A DNA stretch of 64,000 nucleotides from Xenorhabdus eapokensis (GTDB lineage: Bacteria; Pseudomonadota; Gammaproteobacteria; Enterobacterales; Enterobacteriaceae): the NCBI RefSeq assembly GCF_001908105.1, contig NZ_MKGQ01000003.1, positions 124,001-188,000 of the forward strand, written 5' to 3'. The notes beneath the pieces were generated by a model. It made no database searches. It worked only from the letters and a program-made list of their open reading frames with translations, and had not been told where the DNA came from. Shown piece by piece: positions 9,670-20,361 of the stretch. The translations under genes were made by a program, and so were the position numbers. The number at the start of each line of letters is the position of its first letter. The first letter of the stretch is position 1.

Positions 9670-9865
9670 TTGCGATGATTTGTAATTTATTTTTTGCTGT
9701 AAAATTCGTTAGAAAATTAACTTTTCGTTTTCATTCTTTAAAAAATATATTTTTCCGATATTTCCAATTTAATTAATCAAATAAATAGGTTTTCCTAAAA
9801 TCCAGCTCAATTAAATTGAGAAATAACTTATCTTATAAATGAACTAACTTACTGTTAATATTATA

Positions 9866-9900
9866 AATAAAAACAAAAGGCCACCCTGAGGCAGCCTTTT
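9866..9900 (-). terminator. rho-independent terminator of sdh-suc
   Basis: On the minus strand an 11-bp stem AAAAGGCTGCC/GGTGGCCTTTT (two G-T pairs) with loop TCAG is followed by GTTTTTATTT. It lies 28 bp past the sucD stop and closes the sdhCDAB-sucABCD cluster. Confidence 0.85.
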
Positions 9901-9928
9901 TCTATAAAAATAGTTTATTTTGTGACTC

Positions 9929-10798
9929 TTATACCAATAACGCTTTTACAGCATCGCCAATGTCTGCAAGGCTACGGACAGTCTTCACACCCGCAGCTTC
10001 CAGTGCAGCAAATTTCTCATCTGCTGTCCCTTTACCACCTGCGATAATCGCTCCGGCATGACCCATGCGCTTACCTTTAGGTGCAGTCACACCAGCAATA
10101 TAAGCAACAACTGGTTTAGTGACATGTTCTTTGATATAGGCCGCAGCTTCTTCTTCGGCTGTACCACCAATTTCACCAATCATGACAATCGCTTCTGTCT
10201 GCGGATCTTCCTGGAACAGTTGCAGAATATCAATGAAGTTTGAGCCTGGGATCGGGTCACCACCAATACCAACACAGGTAGATTGCCCTAATCCAGCATC
10301 TGTGGTCTGTTTAACTGCTTCATAAGTCAACGTGCCTGAACGGGAAACAATGCCCACTTTACCTGACTTGTGAATATGGCCAGGCATAATACCGATCTTA
10401 CATTCAGCCGGTGTAATTACTCCCGGACAGTTAGGGCCAATCATACGAACACCGGCTTGATCCAGTTTTTTCTTAACTGTCAACATATCGAGTGTTGGAA
10501 TACCTTCTGTAATCGTAATGATCAGTTTAATGCCTGCATCAATCGCTTCCAGAATGGAATCTTTACAGAATGGCGCCGGAACGTAGATGACAGAAGCGGT
10601 TGCCCCCGTTGCTTCAACGGCTTCACGTACGGTGTTGAACACCGGTAATCCTAAATGCTCAGTGCCACCTTTACCCGGTGTTACGCCACCCACCATTTGA
10701 GTACCGTAAGCTATCGCTTGTTCAGAGTGAAAAGTACCCTGGCTGCCAGTAAAACCCTGACAAATCACTTTGGTGTTTTTATCGATTAAAATAGACAT
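9929..10798 (-). CDS. sucD: succinyl-CoA synthetase alpha subunit
   Basis: SucD forms succinyl-CoA ligase with SucC, making ATP or GTP from succinyl-CoA in the TCA cycle. The 289 residues equal the E. coli length. An N-terminal CoA-binding Rossmann domain ([19 protein letters not shown]) precedes a ligase domain with the phospho-histidine loop [14 protein letters not shown]. Its ATG overlaps the sucC stop by one base (TAATG), coupling the two subunits. Confidence 0.97.
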   Translation of the reverse strand: MSILIDKNTKVICQGFTGSQGTFHSEQAIAYGTQMVGGVTPGKGGTEHLGLPVFNTVREAVEATGATASVIYVPAPFCKDSILEAIDAGIKLIITITEGIPTLDMLTVKKKLDQAGVRMIGPNCPGVITPAECKIGIMPGHIHKSGKVGIVSRSGTLTYEAVKQTTDAGLGQSTCVGIGGDPIPGSNFIDILQLFQEDPQTEAIVMIGEIGGTAEEEAAAYIKEHVTKPVVAYIAGVTAPKGKRMGHAGAIIAGGKGTADEKFAALEAAGVKTVRSLADIGDAVKALLV

Positions 10799-11964
10799 TA
10801 TTTATTCCCCGCTGCTGCTACTGCCTGTTTAGCTGCGTCTGTCAAACTGGTAGCTGCAATGATGTTCAAACCACTATCCGCCAGTTTTTTAGCGCCCAGT
10901 TCAGCATTGTTTCCTTCCAGACGAACGACTACCGGTACGTTCACACCCACTTCTTCCACCGCACCAATAATGCCGTCAGCAATCAAGTCACAGCGGACGA
11001 TACCACCAAAGATATTAACCAAAACAGCTTTAACATTTTCATCTGATAAGATGATCTTAAATGCTTCAGTAACACGTTCTTTTGTTGCACCACCACCTAC
11101 ATCAAGGAAGTTTGCCGGCGCGCCACCATGCAGTTTGACAATGTCCATCGTTCCCATTGCCAGACCTGCGCCATTCACCATACAACCAATGTTGCCATCC
11201 AGCGCAACATAGTTCAGTTCCCATTGTGCAGCCTGAGCTTCACGCGGATCTTCCTGTGAAGGGTCGTGCATTTCACGCAGTTCAGCCTGACGGAACATCG
11301 CATTACCATCAGCGCTCAATTTTCCATCCAAGCAAACCAGATCACCCTGCGTTGTGATCACTAAAGGGTTGATTTCGACTAATGCCAAATCACGCTCTAA
11401 GAACAGGTTCGCCAACCCCAAGAAAATCTTGGTGAATTGACCAACTTGTTTACCAGTCAAGCCAAGTTTGAACGCCAATTCACGGCCTTGATACGGCATA
11501 GGGCCAGACAGTGGGTCGATAATGGCTTTATGAATGAGTTCAGGCGTCTCTTCCGCCACTTTTTCTATTTCGACACCACCTTCAGTAGAGGCCATGAACA
11601 CTACACGACGTGTACCGCGGTCAACAACAGCACCAAGATACAGCTCCTTGGCAATATCAGTTGCCCCTTCCACCAGGATCTGATGGACAGGTTGCCCCTG
11701 CGCATCTGTCTGGTAAGTTACCAGTCGTTTACCCAGCCATTGTTCAGCAAAAGTGCGGATATCTTCCTTACTGTTGACGACTTTCACACCACCAGCCTTA
11801 CCGCGGCCACCTGCATGAACCTGACATTTAACGACCCAAGGGCCTGAACCAATCTTGGATGCTGCTTCTTCTGCTTCGCGCGGTGTGGTACAAGCATAGC
11901 CAGCAGGTGCTGGTAAACCATACCGTGCAAAAAGTTGTTTTGCCTGATACTCGTGTAAATTCAT
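10798..11964 (-). CDS. sucC: succinyl-CoA synthetase beta subunit
   Basis: SucC is the ATP-grasp, nucleotide-binding subunit of succinyl-CoA synthetase. The 388 residues begin [20 protein letters not shown], have the ATP-grasp lysine and glycine loop [17 protein letters not shown], and end with the ligase domain ([15 protein letters not shown]). Lengths and motifs match E. coli. It is separated from sucB by a 157-bp gap with hairpins. Confidence 0.97.
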   Translation of the reverse strand: MNLHEYQAKQLFARYGLPAPAGYACTTPREAEEAASKIGSGPWVVKCQVHAGGRGKAGGVKVVNSKEDIRTFAEQWLGKRLVTYQTDAQGQPVHQILVEGATDIAKELYLGAVVDRGTRRVVFMASTEGGVEIEKVAEETPELIHKAIIDPLSGPMPYQGRELAFKLGLTGKQVGQFTKIFLGLANLFLERDLALVEINPLVITTQGDLVCLDGKLSADGNAMFRQAELREMHDPSQEDPREAQAAQWELNYVALDGNIGCMVNGAGLAMGTMDIVKLHGGAPANFLDVGGGATKERVTEAFKIILSDENVKAVLVNIFGGIVRCDLIADGIIGAVEEVGVNVPVVVRLEGNNAELGAKKLADSGLNIIAATSLTDAAKQAVAAAGNK

Positions 11965-12028
11965 GATGTTCTATCCATAATTTAATTTAAGAAAGGTAAA
12001 TTACCTTCTATTTTGTTGCTCTGGATAT

Positions 12029-12050
12029 GGCCAGCCCCAAGAGGCTGGCC
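12029..12050 (-). promoter_or_regulatory. sucB-sucC intercistronic hairpin
   Basis: A perfect 8-bp stem (GGCCAGCC/GGCTGGCC) with a 6-nt loop sits in the 157-bp sucB-sucC gap. A second, weaker hairpin (CGGAG/CTCCG) lies nearer sucB. No T-run follows on the coding strand, so it more likely shapes mRNA processing or relative expression than terminates. Confidence 0.5.
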
Positions 12051-12121
12051 TGCATATATTTTTACATCAACGTCGTACTACTTCAGACTGACGGAGTTAA
12101 CACCCTCCGCCGATAGTGATG

Positions 12122-13333
12122 CTATACATCCAGCAACAAACGTGTTGGATCTTCCAGCATTTCTTTGATGGTCACCAGGAAGCCGACTGACTCACGACCG
12201 TCAATCAGACGGTGGTCATAGGACAGTGCCAGGTACATCATCGGGAGGATCTCAACCTGACCATTTACCGCCATTGGGCGATCTTTAATGGCATGCATAC
12301 CAAGGATCGCGCTTTGTGGTGGGTTAATGATCGGGGTGGACATCAGGGAACCGAAAACACCGCCGTTAGTAATGGTGAAGTTACCACCGGTGAGTTCTTC
12401 AACAGTCAATTTACCGTCGCGGCCTTTGATAGCCAGCTCTTTGATGCTTTTCTCAATATCAGCCATACTCAATGCATCAGCATCACGCAATACCGGTGTA
12501 ACCAGACCACGTGGTGTAGATACAGCAATACTGATATCAAAATAGTTGTGGTAAACCACATCTGTACCATCAATGGAAGCGTTCACTTCTGGATAGCGTT
12601 TTAACGCTTCAACAACCGCTTTCACATAGAAAGACATGAAGCCCAGACGCACACCATGACGTTTCTCAAACGCATCGCCATACTGCTTGCGCAATTCCTG
12701 AATTGGCTTCATGTTGACTTCATTGAAAGTTGTCAGCATTGCCGTATTGTTCTTCGCTTCAAGCAAACGTTCTGCAACACGCTTGCGCAGACGCGTCATT
12801 GGGACACGTTTTTCACTGCGATGTGGTAATAAGGATGGCTGTTCAGCAGAGGCAGCAGGCTTATTATTCTCTTTTTTATTTGCAGCGATATATTTTTCGA
12901 TGTCTTCACGGATAATACGGCCACCAACACCACTGCCTTTAATTGCAGCAGGATCTAAATCATGCTCTGCAATCAGACGACGAACAGCAGGGCTTAGTGC
13001 ATCGTTGTTTTCTTCTTCCAAAGACGCGGTCTGACGCTGTGCTGGTGTGGCCTCTGTTTTTGCTTTTACTTCGGCAGGTATACCCGTGCTGTCACCCAAA
13101 CGGATACGACCTAACAGTTGTTTGGACAGTACGGTGGCACCCTCTTCTTCCAAAATAGATTCCAACACACCGGCTTCACTTGCTGGTACTTCCAAAACAA
13201 CTTTATCCGTTTCAATTTCAACCAGTACTTCATCACGCTCTATGGTGTCACCTGGTTTTTTATGCCATGTTGCCACAGTGGCATCTGCAACAGATTCAGG
13301 AAGGTCTGGAACCAGAATTTCTACGCTACTCAT
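12122..13333 (-). CDS. sucB: 2-oxoglutarate dehydrogenase E2, dihydrolipoyl succinyltransferase
   Basis: SucB is the core of the 2-oxoglutarate dehydrogenase complex and transfers the succinyl group to CoA. In its 403 residues are a lipoyl domain (~2-78, lipoylated lysine in [13 protein letters not shown]), a peripheral subunit-binding domain (~108-145, [16 protein letters not shown]), flexible linkers and a catalytic domain (~175-403) with the active-site motif [16 protein letters not shown]. It follows sucA after 14 bp. Confidence 0.97.
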   Translation of the reverse strand: MSSVEILVPDLPESVADATVATWHKKPGDTIERDEVLVEIETDKVVLEVPASEAGVLESILEEEGATVLSKQLLGRIRLGDSTGIPAEVKAKTEATPAQRQTASLEEENNDALSPAVRRLIAEHDLDPAAIKGSGVGGRIIREDIEKYIAANKKENNKPAASAEQPSLLPHRSEKRVPMTRLRKRVAERLLEAKNNTAMLTTFNEVNMKPIQELRKQYGDAFEKRHGVRLGFMSFYVKAVVEALKRYPEVNASIDGTDVVYHNYFDISIAVSTPRGLVTPVLRDADALSMADIEKSIKELAIKGRDGKLTVEELTGGNFTITNGGVFGSLMSTPIINPPQSAILGMHAIKDRPMAVNGQVEILPMMYLALSYDHRLIDGRESVGFLVTIKEMLEDPTRLLLDV

Positions 13334-13347
13334 TTTCTATCCTTAAT

Positions 13348-16155
13348 TTATTCAACGTTCAGTGCGTCATTAACCAGTGCTTGCTGTTGCTGCTGGTGAA
13401 CAGACGTATATCCCACCGCTGGGGAAGCAGATGCCGGACGACCTGCATAACGTAAAGAAGCCCCAAATGGGATTGCTTCACGGAAATTATGTTGACTGCA
13501 ATACCAAGCCCCTTGGTTCAGTGGCTCTTCCTGGCACCAGACAAAGTCATGGACATGAGCATACTGCTCAAACTGAGCTTGCAGGTGCTGACGTGGGAAT
13601 GGATACAACTGTTCAATACGCACAATAGCAACATCGGTCTGTTCATTCTTACGACGCTGCTCCAGCAGATCGTAATAAACTTTACCGGAACAAAGCACTA
13701 CGCGCTTAACACCTTTTGGATCCAAGGTGTCAATTTCACCAATCACTGGCTCAAATTTGCCATTCGCCAATTCATCCAGAGTAGACACCGCCAGTGGATG
13801 ACGCAGTAGCGATTTAGGTGACATAACGATGAGCGGACGACGCATACCACGCAGAGCCTGACGACGCAGCATGTGATAAACCTGGGCTGGTGACGATGGT
13901 ACGCAAACCTGCATGTTTTGTTCAGCACACAGTTGCAGATAACGCTCCAGACGTGCCGACGAGTGCTCTGGTCCCTGCCCTTCATAGCCATGTGGCAGCA
14001 GCATAACCAAGCCACACATACGACCCCATTTCTGTTCACCAGAACTGATAAATTGGTCAATCACCACCTGAGCTACGTTGGCAAAGTCACCAAATTGAGC
14101 TTCCCAAATTGTCAGGGTACGAGGTTCAGTTGTTGCATAACCGTACTCAAATGCCAGTACAGCTTCTTCTGAAAGGACAGAATCCCATACGTTAAATACA
14201 CCCTGTCCATTGTGGATATTTGCCAAGGGCACATAAACAGAAGCATTGTTTTGGTTATGGACAACAGCATGACGGTGGAAGAAAGTACCACGTCCTGCAT
14301 CTTCACCAGAGATACGGACAGGAATACCTTCATCAACCAAGGTCGCGTAAGCCAGTGTTTCCGCAGCACCCCAGTCAAACAATTTATTGCCATTAGCCAT
14401 TTCTGCACGGTCGCCATAGATTTTCGCAACACGTGAGTGCATGACTACTTCGGCAGGAACGGTGCTGATGCTTTTGCCAAGATCTTGCAGACGTTTCATA
14501 TCCATCTTATGTGGATACTCTTCATCCCATTCGTGGTTCAGATAGGGTTCCCATGTGAATGAATGCAGCCCCATTGGACGCCATTCATCGACTACACACT
14601 CACCATGATCCAGTGCATCACGGTACAGATTCACCATCTCAGTAACGTCGTTGGCTTCCAGCAAGCCTTCTGCTACCAGCTTATCTGCATAGATTTTACG
14701 GGCAGTTGGCTGTTTTTTGATTTGCTGGTACATCAATGGCTGAGTTGCACTCGGCTCATCAGCTTCGTTATGACCGTGGCGACGGTAACAAACCAGATCG
14801 ATCATCACGTCACGTTTGAAGGTGTTACGGAAGTCAAGCGCCAGACGTGTGACGAATGCAACAGCTTCCGGATCATCTGCATTAACGTGGAAAATCGGCG
14901 CCTGAACCATTTTCACAATATCAGTACAGTATTGTGTTGAACGCGCATCTTTCGGGTTAGAAGTGGTGAAACCAATCTGGTTATTTACGACGATACGAAC
15001 AGTACCACCCACTTCATACCCGCGAGCCTGAGACATATTCAGTGTTTCCTGAACAATCCCCTGTCCTGTAACTGCGGCATCGCCGTGGATGGTGACCGGC
15101 AGAACCATGTTACTGCGACCTTCATCAAGACGATCACGGCGGGCACGTACAGAGCCGATAACAACAGGGCTGACAATCTCAAGGTGAGAGGGGTTAAAGG
15201 CCAGAGCCAAATGCACCAAACCACCTTCGGTTGCAAAATCAGAAGAAAAACCTTGATGATATTTTACGTCACCTGTGCCCAGATGCTCTTTATGTTTACC
15301 CGCAAATTCGTCAAACAGATCAATCGGTTTTTTACCCAAAAGATTGACCAGAACGTTGAGACGACCACGATGAGCCATTCCCAATACCACTTCGCGGGTA
15401 CTTTGTTTACCTGCGTGACGGATCAACTCTTTTAACATAGGGATAAGTGCGTCGCCACCTTCCAGGGAAAAACGTTTCGCCCCTGGGAACTTGGCACCTA
15501 AATAACGTTCCAGACCTTCCGCTGATGTTAATTCTTTCAGGAAACGACGCTTTTCTTCTGCACTAAACTGTGAACTTACTGCCACTGACTCTAAACGTTG
15601 CTGGAGCCAACGTTTTTCTTCCGTGTTGGTGATGTGCATATATTCCGCGCCAATTGAACCACAATAAATGCGTTTCAGCGCGTCATACAGATCAGCCAAT
15701 TTCATTGTCTCTTTACCAATGGCAAAAGAGCCTACATTAAACGTTTCTTCAAAATCCGCTTTTGTTAAATTATGGAAAGCAGGATCAAGATCAGATACAG
15801 GTTCCTGTTTCCATAATCCCAATGGATCAAGGTTTGCATGTTGGTGTCCGCGGAAGCGGAATGCATTGATGAGCTGCAAAACTTTGACTTGTTTTGCATC
15901 CATTGCTGGATCGCTGACTGAAGTGTGGTAACGCGTGGCATCCTTTGCCAGACGACGGAAATAATCGCGTGTCTGTGAGTGAAGTTGTTCGCCGCTAAGT
16001 CCTGCATCTGGTAATTGTTGGAAAATTTCTCTCCAACTTGCATCAACAGAATTAGGATCGGTTATATAGTCTTCATAGATTTGCTCTATGTAAGACTGGT
16101 TTGCACCAGCCAGAAAGCTTGAGTCCAGCCAGTCCTTCATTGCGCCGTTCTGCAT
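13348..16155 (-). CDS. sucA: 2-oxoglutarate dehydrogenase E1 component
   Basis: SucA is the thiamine-diphosphate-dependent decarboxylase of 2-oxoglutarate dehydrogenase. The 935 residues (E. coli 933) start MQNGAMKDWLDSSFLAGANQ. They contain the active-site stretch MAHRGRLNVLVNLLGK, the substrate-binding FNPSHLEIVSPVV and the ThDP/Mg motif beginning GDAAVTGQG and ending NNQIGF. The C-terminal transketolase-like half has PHGYEGQGPEHSSARLERYL. It lies 334 bp after sdhB, with a strong inverted repeat in the gap. Confidence 0.97.
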   Translation of the reverse strand: MQNGAMKDWLDSSFLAGANQSYIEQIYEDYITDPNSVDASWREIFQQLPDAGLSGEQLHSQTRDYFRRLAKDATRYHTSVSDPAMDAKQVKVLQLINAFRFRGHQHANLDPLGLWKQEPVSDLDPAFHNLTKADFEETFNVGSFAIGKETMKLADLYDALKRIYCGSIGAEYMHITNTEEKRWLQQRLESVAVSSQFSAEEKRRFLKELTSAEGLERYLGAKFPGAKRFSLEGGDALIPMLKELIRHAGKQSTREVVLGMAHRGRLNVLVNLLGKKPIDLFDEFAGKHKEHLGTGDVKYHQGFSSDFATEGGLVHLALAFNPSHLEIVSPVVIGSVRARRDRLDEGRSNMVLPVTIHGDAAVTGQGIVQETLNMSQARGYEVGGTVRIVVNNQIGFTTSNPKDARSTQYCTDIVKMVQAPIFHVNADDPEAVAFVTRLALDFRNTFKRDVMIDLVCYRRHGHNEADEPSATQPLMYQQIKKQPTARKIYADKLVAEGLLEANDVTEMVNLYRDALDHGECVVDEWRPMGLHSFTWEPYLNHEWDEEYPHKMDMKRLQDLGKSISTVPAEVVMHSRVAKIYGDRAEMANGNKLFDWGAAETLAYATLVDEGIPVRISGEDAGRGTFFHRHAVVHNQNNASVYVPLANIHNGQGVFNVWDSVLSEEAVLAFEYGYATTEPRTLTIWEAQFGDFANVAQVVIDQFISSGEQKWGRMCGLVMLLPHGYEGQGPEHSSARLERYLQLCAEQNMQVCVPSSPAQVYHMLRRQALRGMRRPLIVMSPKSLLRHPLAVSTLDELANGKFEPVIGEIDTLDPKGVKRVVLCSGKVYYDLLEQRRKNEQTDVAIVRIEQLYPFPRQHLQAQFEQYAHVHDFVWCQEEPLNQGAWYCSQHNFREAIPFGASLRYAGRPASASPAVGYTSVHQQQQQALVNDALNVE

Positions 16156-16489
16156 TGTGATCCCTTAAGCTTTAAAAGCTTTAGTTTTCGCCGTGGTTAA
16201 CAAATACCGCTTAATTAGCGGTGTTGATAAAAGGTTCATTTGGACGTGCTTAATGCATGTTCTTCTATGGGTTTTCCTACCCTTCAAGGAACCTTTAAAA
16301 ATTGAATATCAATTTTTAAAGGTTCCTTTATTTAGCAACATACTTCGTCTTTAGCAGCAGGCAATTTATCATTTTCCATTCTTTATGCCCTCCACTGATT
16401 TGATATTTATTTCAAAATTGTGGAGGGCAACATTATATGCACTATTTACACACTATTTATGTGTTATTTATACACAACTTTTTATTTCG
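16156..16489. other. sdhB-sucA intergenic region
   Basis: This 334-bp gap holds no gene. It contains a perfect 20-bp inverted repeat and a shorter 6-bp hairpin (ACCGCT/AGCGGT) near 16210. In E. coli a separate sucA promoter lies in the equivalent gap; no strong promoter is evident by eye here. Confidence 0.6.
16287..16329. repeat. perfect 20-bp inverted repeat, 3-nt loop
   Basis: Arm 16287-16306 (AAGGAACCTTTAAAAATTGA) is exactly complementary to 16310-16329, with the loop ATA. It would form one of the strongest hairpins in the window, inside the sdh-suc transcript. No T-tract follows on the minus strand, so it is not a standard terminator. Possible roles are RNase processing, attenuation or a protein-binding palindrome. 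Confidence 0.85.
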
Positions 16490-17206
16490 CTATGCACTGT
16501 GTTTCAGCAACATAGATTTAATATGACCAATCGCTTTTGTCGGATTTAATCCTTTAGGACATACATTGACGCAATTCATAATTCCGTGGCAACGGAAAAC
16601 ACTGAATGCATCATTGAGATTATCCAATCGTGAACTTGTCTCAGTGTCACGGCTGTCAATCAGAAAACGATATGCCGCTAAAAGACCGGCTGGACCGATA
16701 AATTTATCTGGATTCCACCAGAATGATGGGCAAGATGTTGAACAACAAGCACATAAGATACACTCATACAAACCATCCAGCTTTTCACGCTGTACTGGTG
16801 ATTGCAGGTGCTCACGTGCAGGTGGATTTTTACCATCATTAATCAGATAAGGGCGGATTTTTTCATATTGCGTGTAGAACTGCCCCATATCAACAACCAA
16901 ATCACGAACCACAGGCAGACCAGGCAATGGGCGAATAACAATTTTCTTATTGCCACGACGCAACGCTGAAATGGGTGTAATACATGCCAACCCGTTTTTA
17001 CCGTTCATATTCACGCCATCAGAACCACAAACACCCTCACGGCAAGAGCGGCGGAATGATAAGGTTGGATCTTGCTCTTTTAGCTGGATGAGCGCATCCA
17101 GCAACATCATGTCGCGCCCTTCCTGTGCTTCCAGTATGTAGTCCTGCATACGAGGAACATCATCGACATCTGGATTATAACGATAAATTGAAAATTCAAG
17201 TTTCAT
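16490..17206 (-). CDS. sdhB: succinate dehydrogenase iron-sulfur subunit
   Basis: SdhB carries the three iron-sulfur clusters of complex II, passing electrons from the flavin to ubiquinone. In 238 residues the 2Fe-2S cysteines appear in SCREGVCGSDG plus a later LACI cysteine. The 4Fe-4S and 3Fe-4S motifs are CILCACCSTSCPSFWWNP and CHGIMNCVNVCPKGLNP. Length equals the E. coli protein; it is 37 bp after sdhA. Confidence 0.98.
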   Translation of the reverse strand: MKLEFSIYRYNPDVDDVPRMQDYILEAQEGRDMMLLDALIQLKEQDPTLSFRRSCREGVCGSDGVNMNGKNGLACITPISALRRGNKKIVIRPLPGLPVVRDLVVDMGQFYTQYEKIRPYLINDGKNPPAREHLQSPVQREKLDGLYECILCACCSTSCPSFWWNPDKFIGPAGLLAAYRFLIDSRDTETSSRLDNLNDAFSVFRCHGIMNCVNVCPKGLNPTKAIGHIKSMLLKHSA

Positions 17207-17243
17207 AATCTATTTCTCCGCAACTGGAACATCAGCAACGCAA

Positions 17244-19010
17244 TTAGTAAGAACGCACTTTTGGCGGGAAAGCTTCACGCAGCGTTGGCTGCATATTCAC
17301 TTCACGACGAGCCATGCTCTCAGTTTGCGGTAAATACAGGCTATGGCACAGCCAGTTAGCATCATCACGCTCTGGATAATCAAAGCGGCTATGGGCACCA
17401 CGGCTTTCTGTACGGAAGTTCGCAGCAACCGCAGTGGAATAAGCGGTTTCCATCAGGTTATCCAATTCCAAACATTCAATGCGTTGGGTATTGAATTCTG
17501 ATGAAGTGTCATCCAGACGAGCATTTTTCAGGCGTTCACGGATCACTTTCAGTTCTTCCAGCCCTCTTGCCATCGCATCACCTTCACGGAATACCGAAAA
17601 ATTATGCTGCATGCAAGCTTGCAATGCTTTGCGGATTTCCACTGGATCTTCACCTGAGCGGGTATCATTCCAGCGGTTAAGACGTTGCAGTGCCGCATCG
17701 ACATCAGATTCGCTGGCATCACGACTAGTGCCTTGTTCCATCAGACACTCTTTCAAATGCAAGCCCGCGGAACGACCAAATACCACCAGGTCAAGCAGTG
17801 AGTTACCACCCAAACGGTTTGCGCCGTGAACAGATACGCAAGCGATCTCACCGACAGCAAACAAACCAGGGATCACCACATCTTCGCCTTTTTCATTTAC
17901 TGTCAACGCCTGACCCGTGATTTTAGTTGGGATACCGCCCATCATATAGTGACAAGTTGGAATAACAGGGATCGGCTCTTTTACCGGATCGACGTGAGCG
18001 AAAGTACGGGATAATTCAAGGATACCTGGCAGGCGAGATTCCAAGACTTCTTTACCCAGATGATCCAGTTTCAGTTTCACGTGCGGACCCCATGGACCTT
18101 CACAACCACGGCCTTCACGGATTTCGATCATCATAGAACGGGCGACCACATCACGGCCAGCAAGGTCTTTAGCATTTGGTGCATAGCGCTCCATAAAGCG
18201 TTCACCGTCTTTATTCAGCAGGTAACCCCCTTCACCACGGCAACCTTCTGTAACCAGAACCCCTGCGCCAGCAATGCCAGTTGGGTGGAATTGCCACATT
18301 TCCATATCCTGAACAGGAACTCCTGCACGCAATGCCATTCCCACGCCATCACCGGTATTAATATGTGCATTGGTTGTGGATTGGAAAATACGGCCAGCAC
18401 CACCCGTTGCCAGAATAGTCGCTTTGGCTTTGAAATAGACCACTTCACCGGTTTCAATACAAATCGCGGTACAACCGACAATGGCACCATCTTGATTCTT
18501 AACCAGATCCAACGAATACCATTCGGAGAAAATAGTCGTGTGGTTTTTTAAATTCTGCTGATACAGAGTATGCAATAAAGCGTGACCAGTTCGGTCAGCA
18601 GCGGCAGCAGTACGAGCAGCCTGTTCACCACCAAAATTCCTGGATTGCCCACCAAATGGCCGTTGGTAAATACGGCCATTATCCAGACGAGAGAATGGCA
18701 ATCCCATGTGCTCCAGTTCTAAAATTGCTTCTGGGCCAGTTTTACACATATATTCGATAGCATCCTGATCACCAATATAATCGGAGCCTTTCACCGTATC
18801 ATACATGTGCCATTCCCAATTATCTTCATGGGAATTGCCCAAAGCGACAGTGATCCCGCCCTGTGCTGATACAGTGTGGGAACGAGTTGGAAACACCTTG
18901 GAAATCAAAGCACAGGATAAACCCATTTGTGAAATTTGCAGTGCTGCACGCATACCTGCGCCACCAGCACCAATAACAACAGCGTCAAACTCTCTTACTG
19001 GTAGTTTCAT
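17244..19010 (-). CDS. sdhA: succinate dehydrogenase flavoprotein subunit
   Basis: SdhA binds FAD covalently and oxidises succinate to fumarate. The 588 residues (E. coli 588) have the Rossmann [10 protein letters not shown] and the FAD-linking histidine in [14 protein letters not shown]. The substrate residues are in [10 protein letters not shown] and [15 protein letters not shown]. It abuts sdhD with no gap and lies in sdhCDAB order. Confidence 0.98.
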   Translation of the reverse strand: MKLPVREFDAVVIGAGGAGMRAALQISQMGLSCALISKVFPTRSHTVSAQGGITVALGNSHEDNWEWHMYDTVKGSDYIGDQDAIEYMCKTGPEAILELEHMGLPFSRLDNGRIYQRPFGGQSRNFGGEQAARTAAAADRTGHALLHTLYQQNLKNHTTIFSEWYSLDLVKNQDGAIVGCTAICIETGEVVYFKAKATILATGGAGRIFQSTTNAHINTGDGVGMALRAGVPVQDMEMWQFHPTGIAGAGVLVTEGCRGEGGYLLNKDGERFMERYAPNAKDLAGRDVVARSMMIEIREGRGCEGPWGPHVKLKLDHLGKEVLESRLPGILELSRTFAHVDPVKEPIPVIPTCHYMMGGIPTKITGQALTVNEKGEDVVIPGLFAVGEIACVSVHGANRLGGNSLLDLVVFGRSAGLHLKECLMEQGTSRDASESDVDAALQRLNRWNDTRSGEDPVEIRKALQACMQHNFSVFREGDAMARGLEELKVIRERLKNARLDDTSSEFNTQRIECLELDNLMETAYSTAVAANFRTESRGAHSRFDYPERDDANWLCHSLYLPQTESMARREVNMQPTLREAFPPKVRSY

Positions 19011-19358
19011 TTATGCACCCCACACAACCATTGTTCCGTAAATCAAATAAGTTAACAGCGCTACAATAATCACCAGTTGCAAAACCAGACGCAGTGCGAG
19101 CGGCTTGACATAATCTGTCAGTACCTGCCACATGCCAATCCATGCATGGATTAGAATGGAAAACAGTGTCAACACGGTGAATACTTTAGTGAGGGATGAA
19201 GAAAAGAAACCACGCCAAACTTCATAGGTAATGTCCGACGTTGTTGCGACAAAACCAACGAGATAAAGAACGTACAAAACAATAATAATTGCGGATGCGC
19301 GCAGTAGCAGCCAATCCTGAATACCCGTACGACCCAAAGCGGATGCGTTGCTTACCAT
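19011..19358 (-). CDS. sdhD: succinate dehydrogenase membrane anchor SdhD
   Basis: SdhD is the small membrane anchor that, with SdhC, holds heme b and the quinone site. It has 115 residues with three transmembrane helices (~20-40, ~55-78, ~88-112). The heme-ligand histidine is in [16 protein letters not shown]. Its start overlaps the sdhC end by 7 bp. Confidence 0.96.
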   Translation of the reverse strand: MVSNASALGRTGIQDWLLLRASAIIIVLYVLYLVGFVATTSDITYEVWRGFFSSSLTKVFTVLTLFSILIHAWIGMWQVLTDYVKPLALRLVLQLVIIVALLTYLIYGTMVVWGA

Positions 19359-19762
19359 AATAATACCCCAGCCAGAATGGACAGAATAACCGCGATTGCT
19401 ATTGCTACTTTGGCAGATGCACTACCGGTAGCGAGATTTTCTTCCAGAAAACCAAAATCCATCAATACATGGCGAATACCTCCACAGATGTGGTAAGCCA
19501 ACGCCGTCAATATCCCCCACAGGATAAATTTGGCGAAGAAGCCAGTCATGATTTCAGATGCTTGCAGGAAGCCCTCTTGCGAAGACAATGACATCCCCAA
19601 TAACCACAGTAGAATTCCAACTGCGATAAAGGTGATGACGCCTGAGATACGGTGCAAGATCGAAGCTATCGCGGAGACGGGTTGGTTAATCGTCCGCAGA
19701 TCAAGGTTGACAGGTCTTTGTTTTTTCACAATTTTGCCCACAAAGCTTTTTTTATTTTCCAT
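19352..19762 (-). CDS. sdhC: succinate dehydrogenase cytochrome b556 subunit SdhC
   Basis: SdhC is the larger membrane anchor of complex II. The core ([11 protein letters not shown]..., [12 protein letters not shown], heme histidine in [11 protein letters not shown]) is standard with three transmembrane helices. With this ATG the protein has 136 residues, about seven more than E. coli, at the N-terminus. GGAGG touches the ATG with no spacing, which is unusual; an upstream AGGA at 7 nt may serve instead. A GTG at the conserved VKKQRP is an alternative start. It heads the sdh-suc cluster and is divergent from gltA. Confidence 0.93.
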   Translation of the reverse strand: MENKKSFVGKIVKKQRPVNLDLRTINQPVSAIASILHRISGVITFIAVGILLWLLGMSLSSQEGFLQASEIMTGFFAKFILWGILTALAYHICGGIRHVLMDFGFLEENLATGSASAKVAIAIAVILSILAGVLLW

Positions 19763-20361
19763 CCTCCGGTCCTGGGCGGGAATCAGACAGCGCTAAAGAG
19801 GATACAAAGACACAACATATAACTTAAACAATCCTTACTGTTCATCAAAAGTTGTGATTTGGTTACGCTGGGTGCTCCTACATCAGGATAATCCGGAGAC
19901 CTCACAGAAGTATAAGTACTTCACATTGTTATTACAATTCCCACACAATATGATTATTAACATTTAGCTTGAACAGTGAGAAAGATCACGCTTCAAACAT
20001 TATTCATGAAACCCACAATCTTGTTTGACAAAGATTAAACATTTATCTTACATATATATCGCTATATATTATTTTCCATCATTTTATGATGAAAAATTAA
20101 TCTTAACGAAAGATAAAAGTTATGCAAAAGTATTACATAAGCACAAAATGGTAACATTTTATGTCAATAATACTTTAAACATAACTTCCAGAAACTTTTT
20201 AACAACCTGAAAACCATTGTCATCCGTAATGAGATTTCAGCGTTAAATGTGATACCAGCCTGATTTTAAATTCTCTCCGGTAGCACAATGCCTTTGGCAC
20301 AGTATAAATTGCGCCTATCTGGTTGTTAGGGGTTATAAAAATAAGCGCTAAGGAGATATAA
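19763..20361. other. sdhC-gltA divergent control region
   Basis: About 600 bp of AT-rich DNA lie between the divergent sdhC and gltA. It holds a candidate CRP site (separate entry) and, near gltA, a TATAAA at 20303-20308 that could be a -10. No convincing gene is present; a 61-codon open frame at 20025-20210 is AT-rich and has no Shine-Dalgarno. CRP and ArcA control of this region is established for E. coli. Confidence 0.6.
19975..19990. promoter_or_regulatory. candidate CRP site between sdhC and gltA
   Basis: AGTGAGAAAGATCACG fits TGTGA-N6-TCACA with one mismatch in each half-site. It lies ~215 bp from sdhC and ~370 bp from gltA. CRP activation of the sdh operon is known in E. coli; binding here is inferred. 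Confidence 0.45.

Larger units (their letters stand above)
9288..9865. other. cydA upstream regulatory region, no gene
   Basis: About 580 bp of very AT-rich DNA separate cydA from the suc terminator. No open reading frame of substance is present. It holds candidate FNR and ArcA sites 300-380 bp before cydA, consistent with the distant promoters known for cydAB. E. coli carries mngRAB here; these are absent. Confidence 0.6.

Noticed and set aside
20025..20210. 61-codon frame in the sdhC-gltA control region
   Set aside because: It is an AT-rich control region without a ribosome-binding site, and the frame is not conserved in this well-studied interval.
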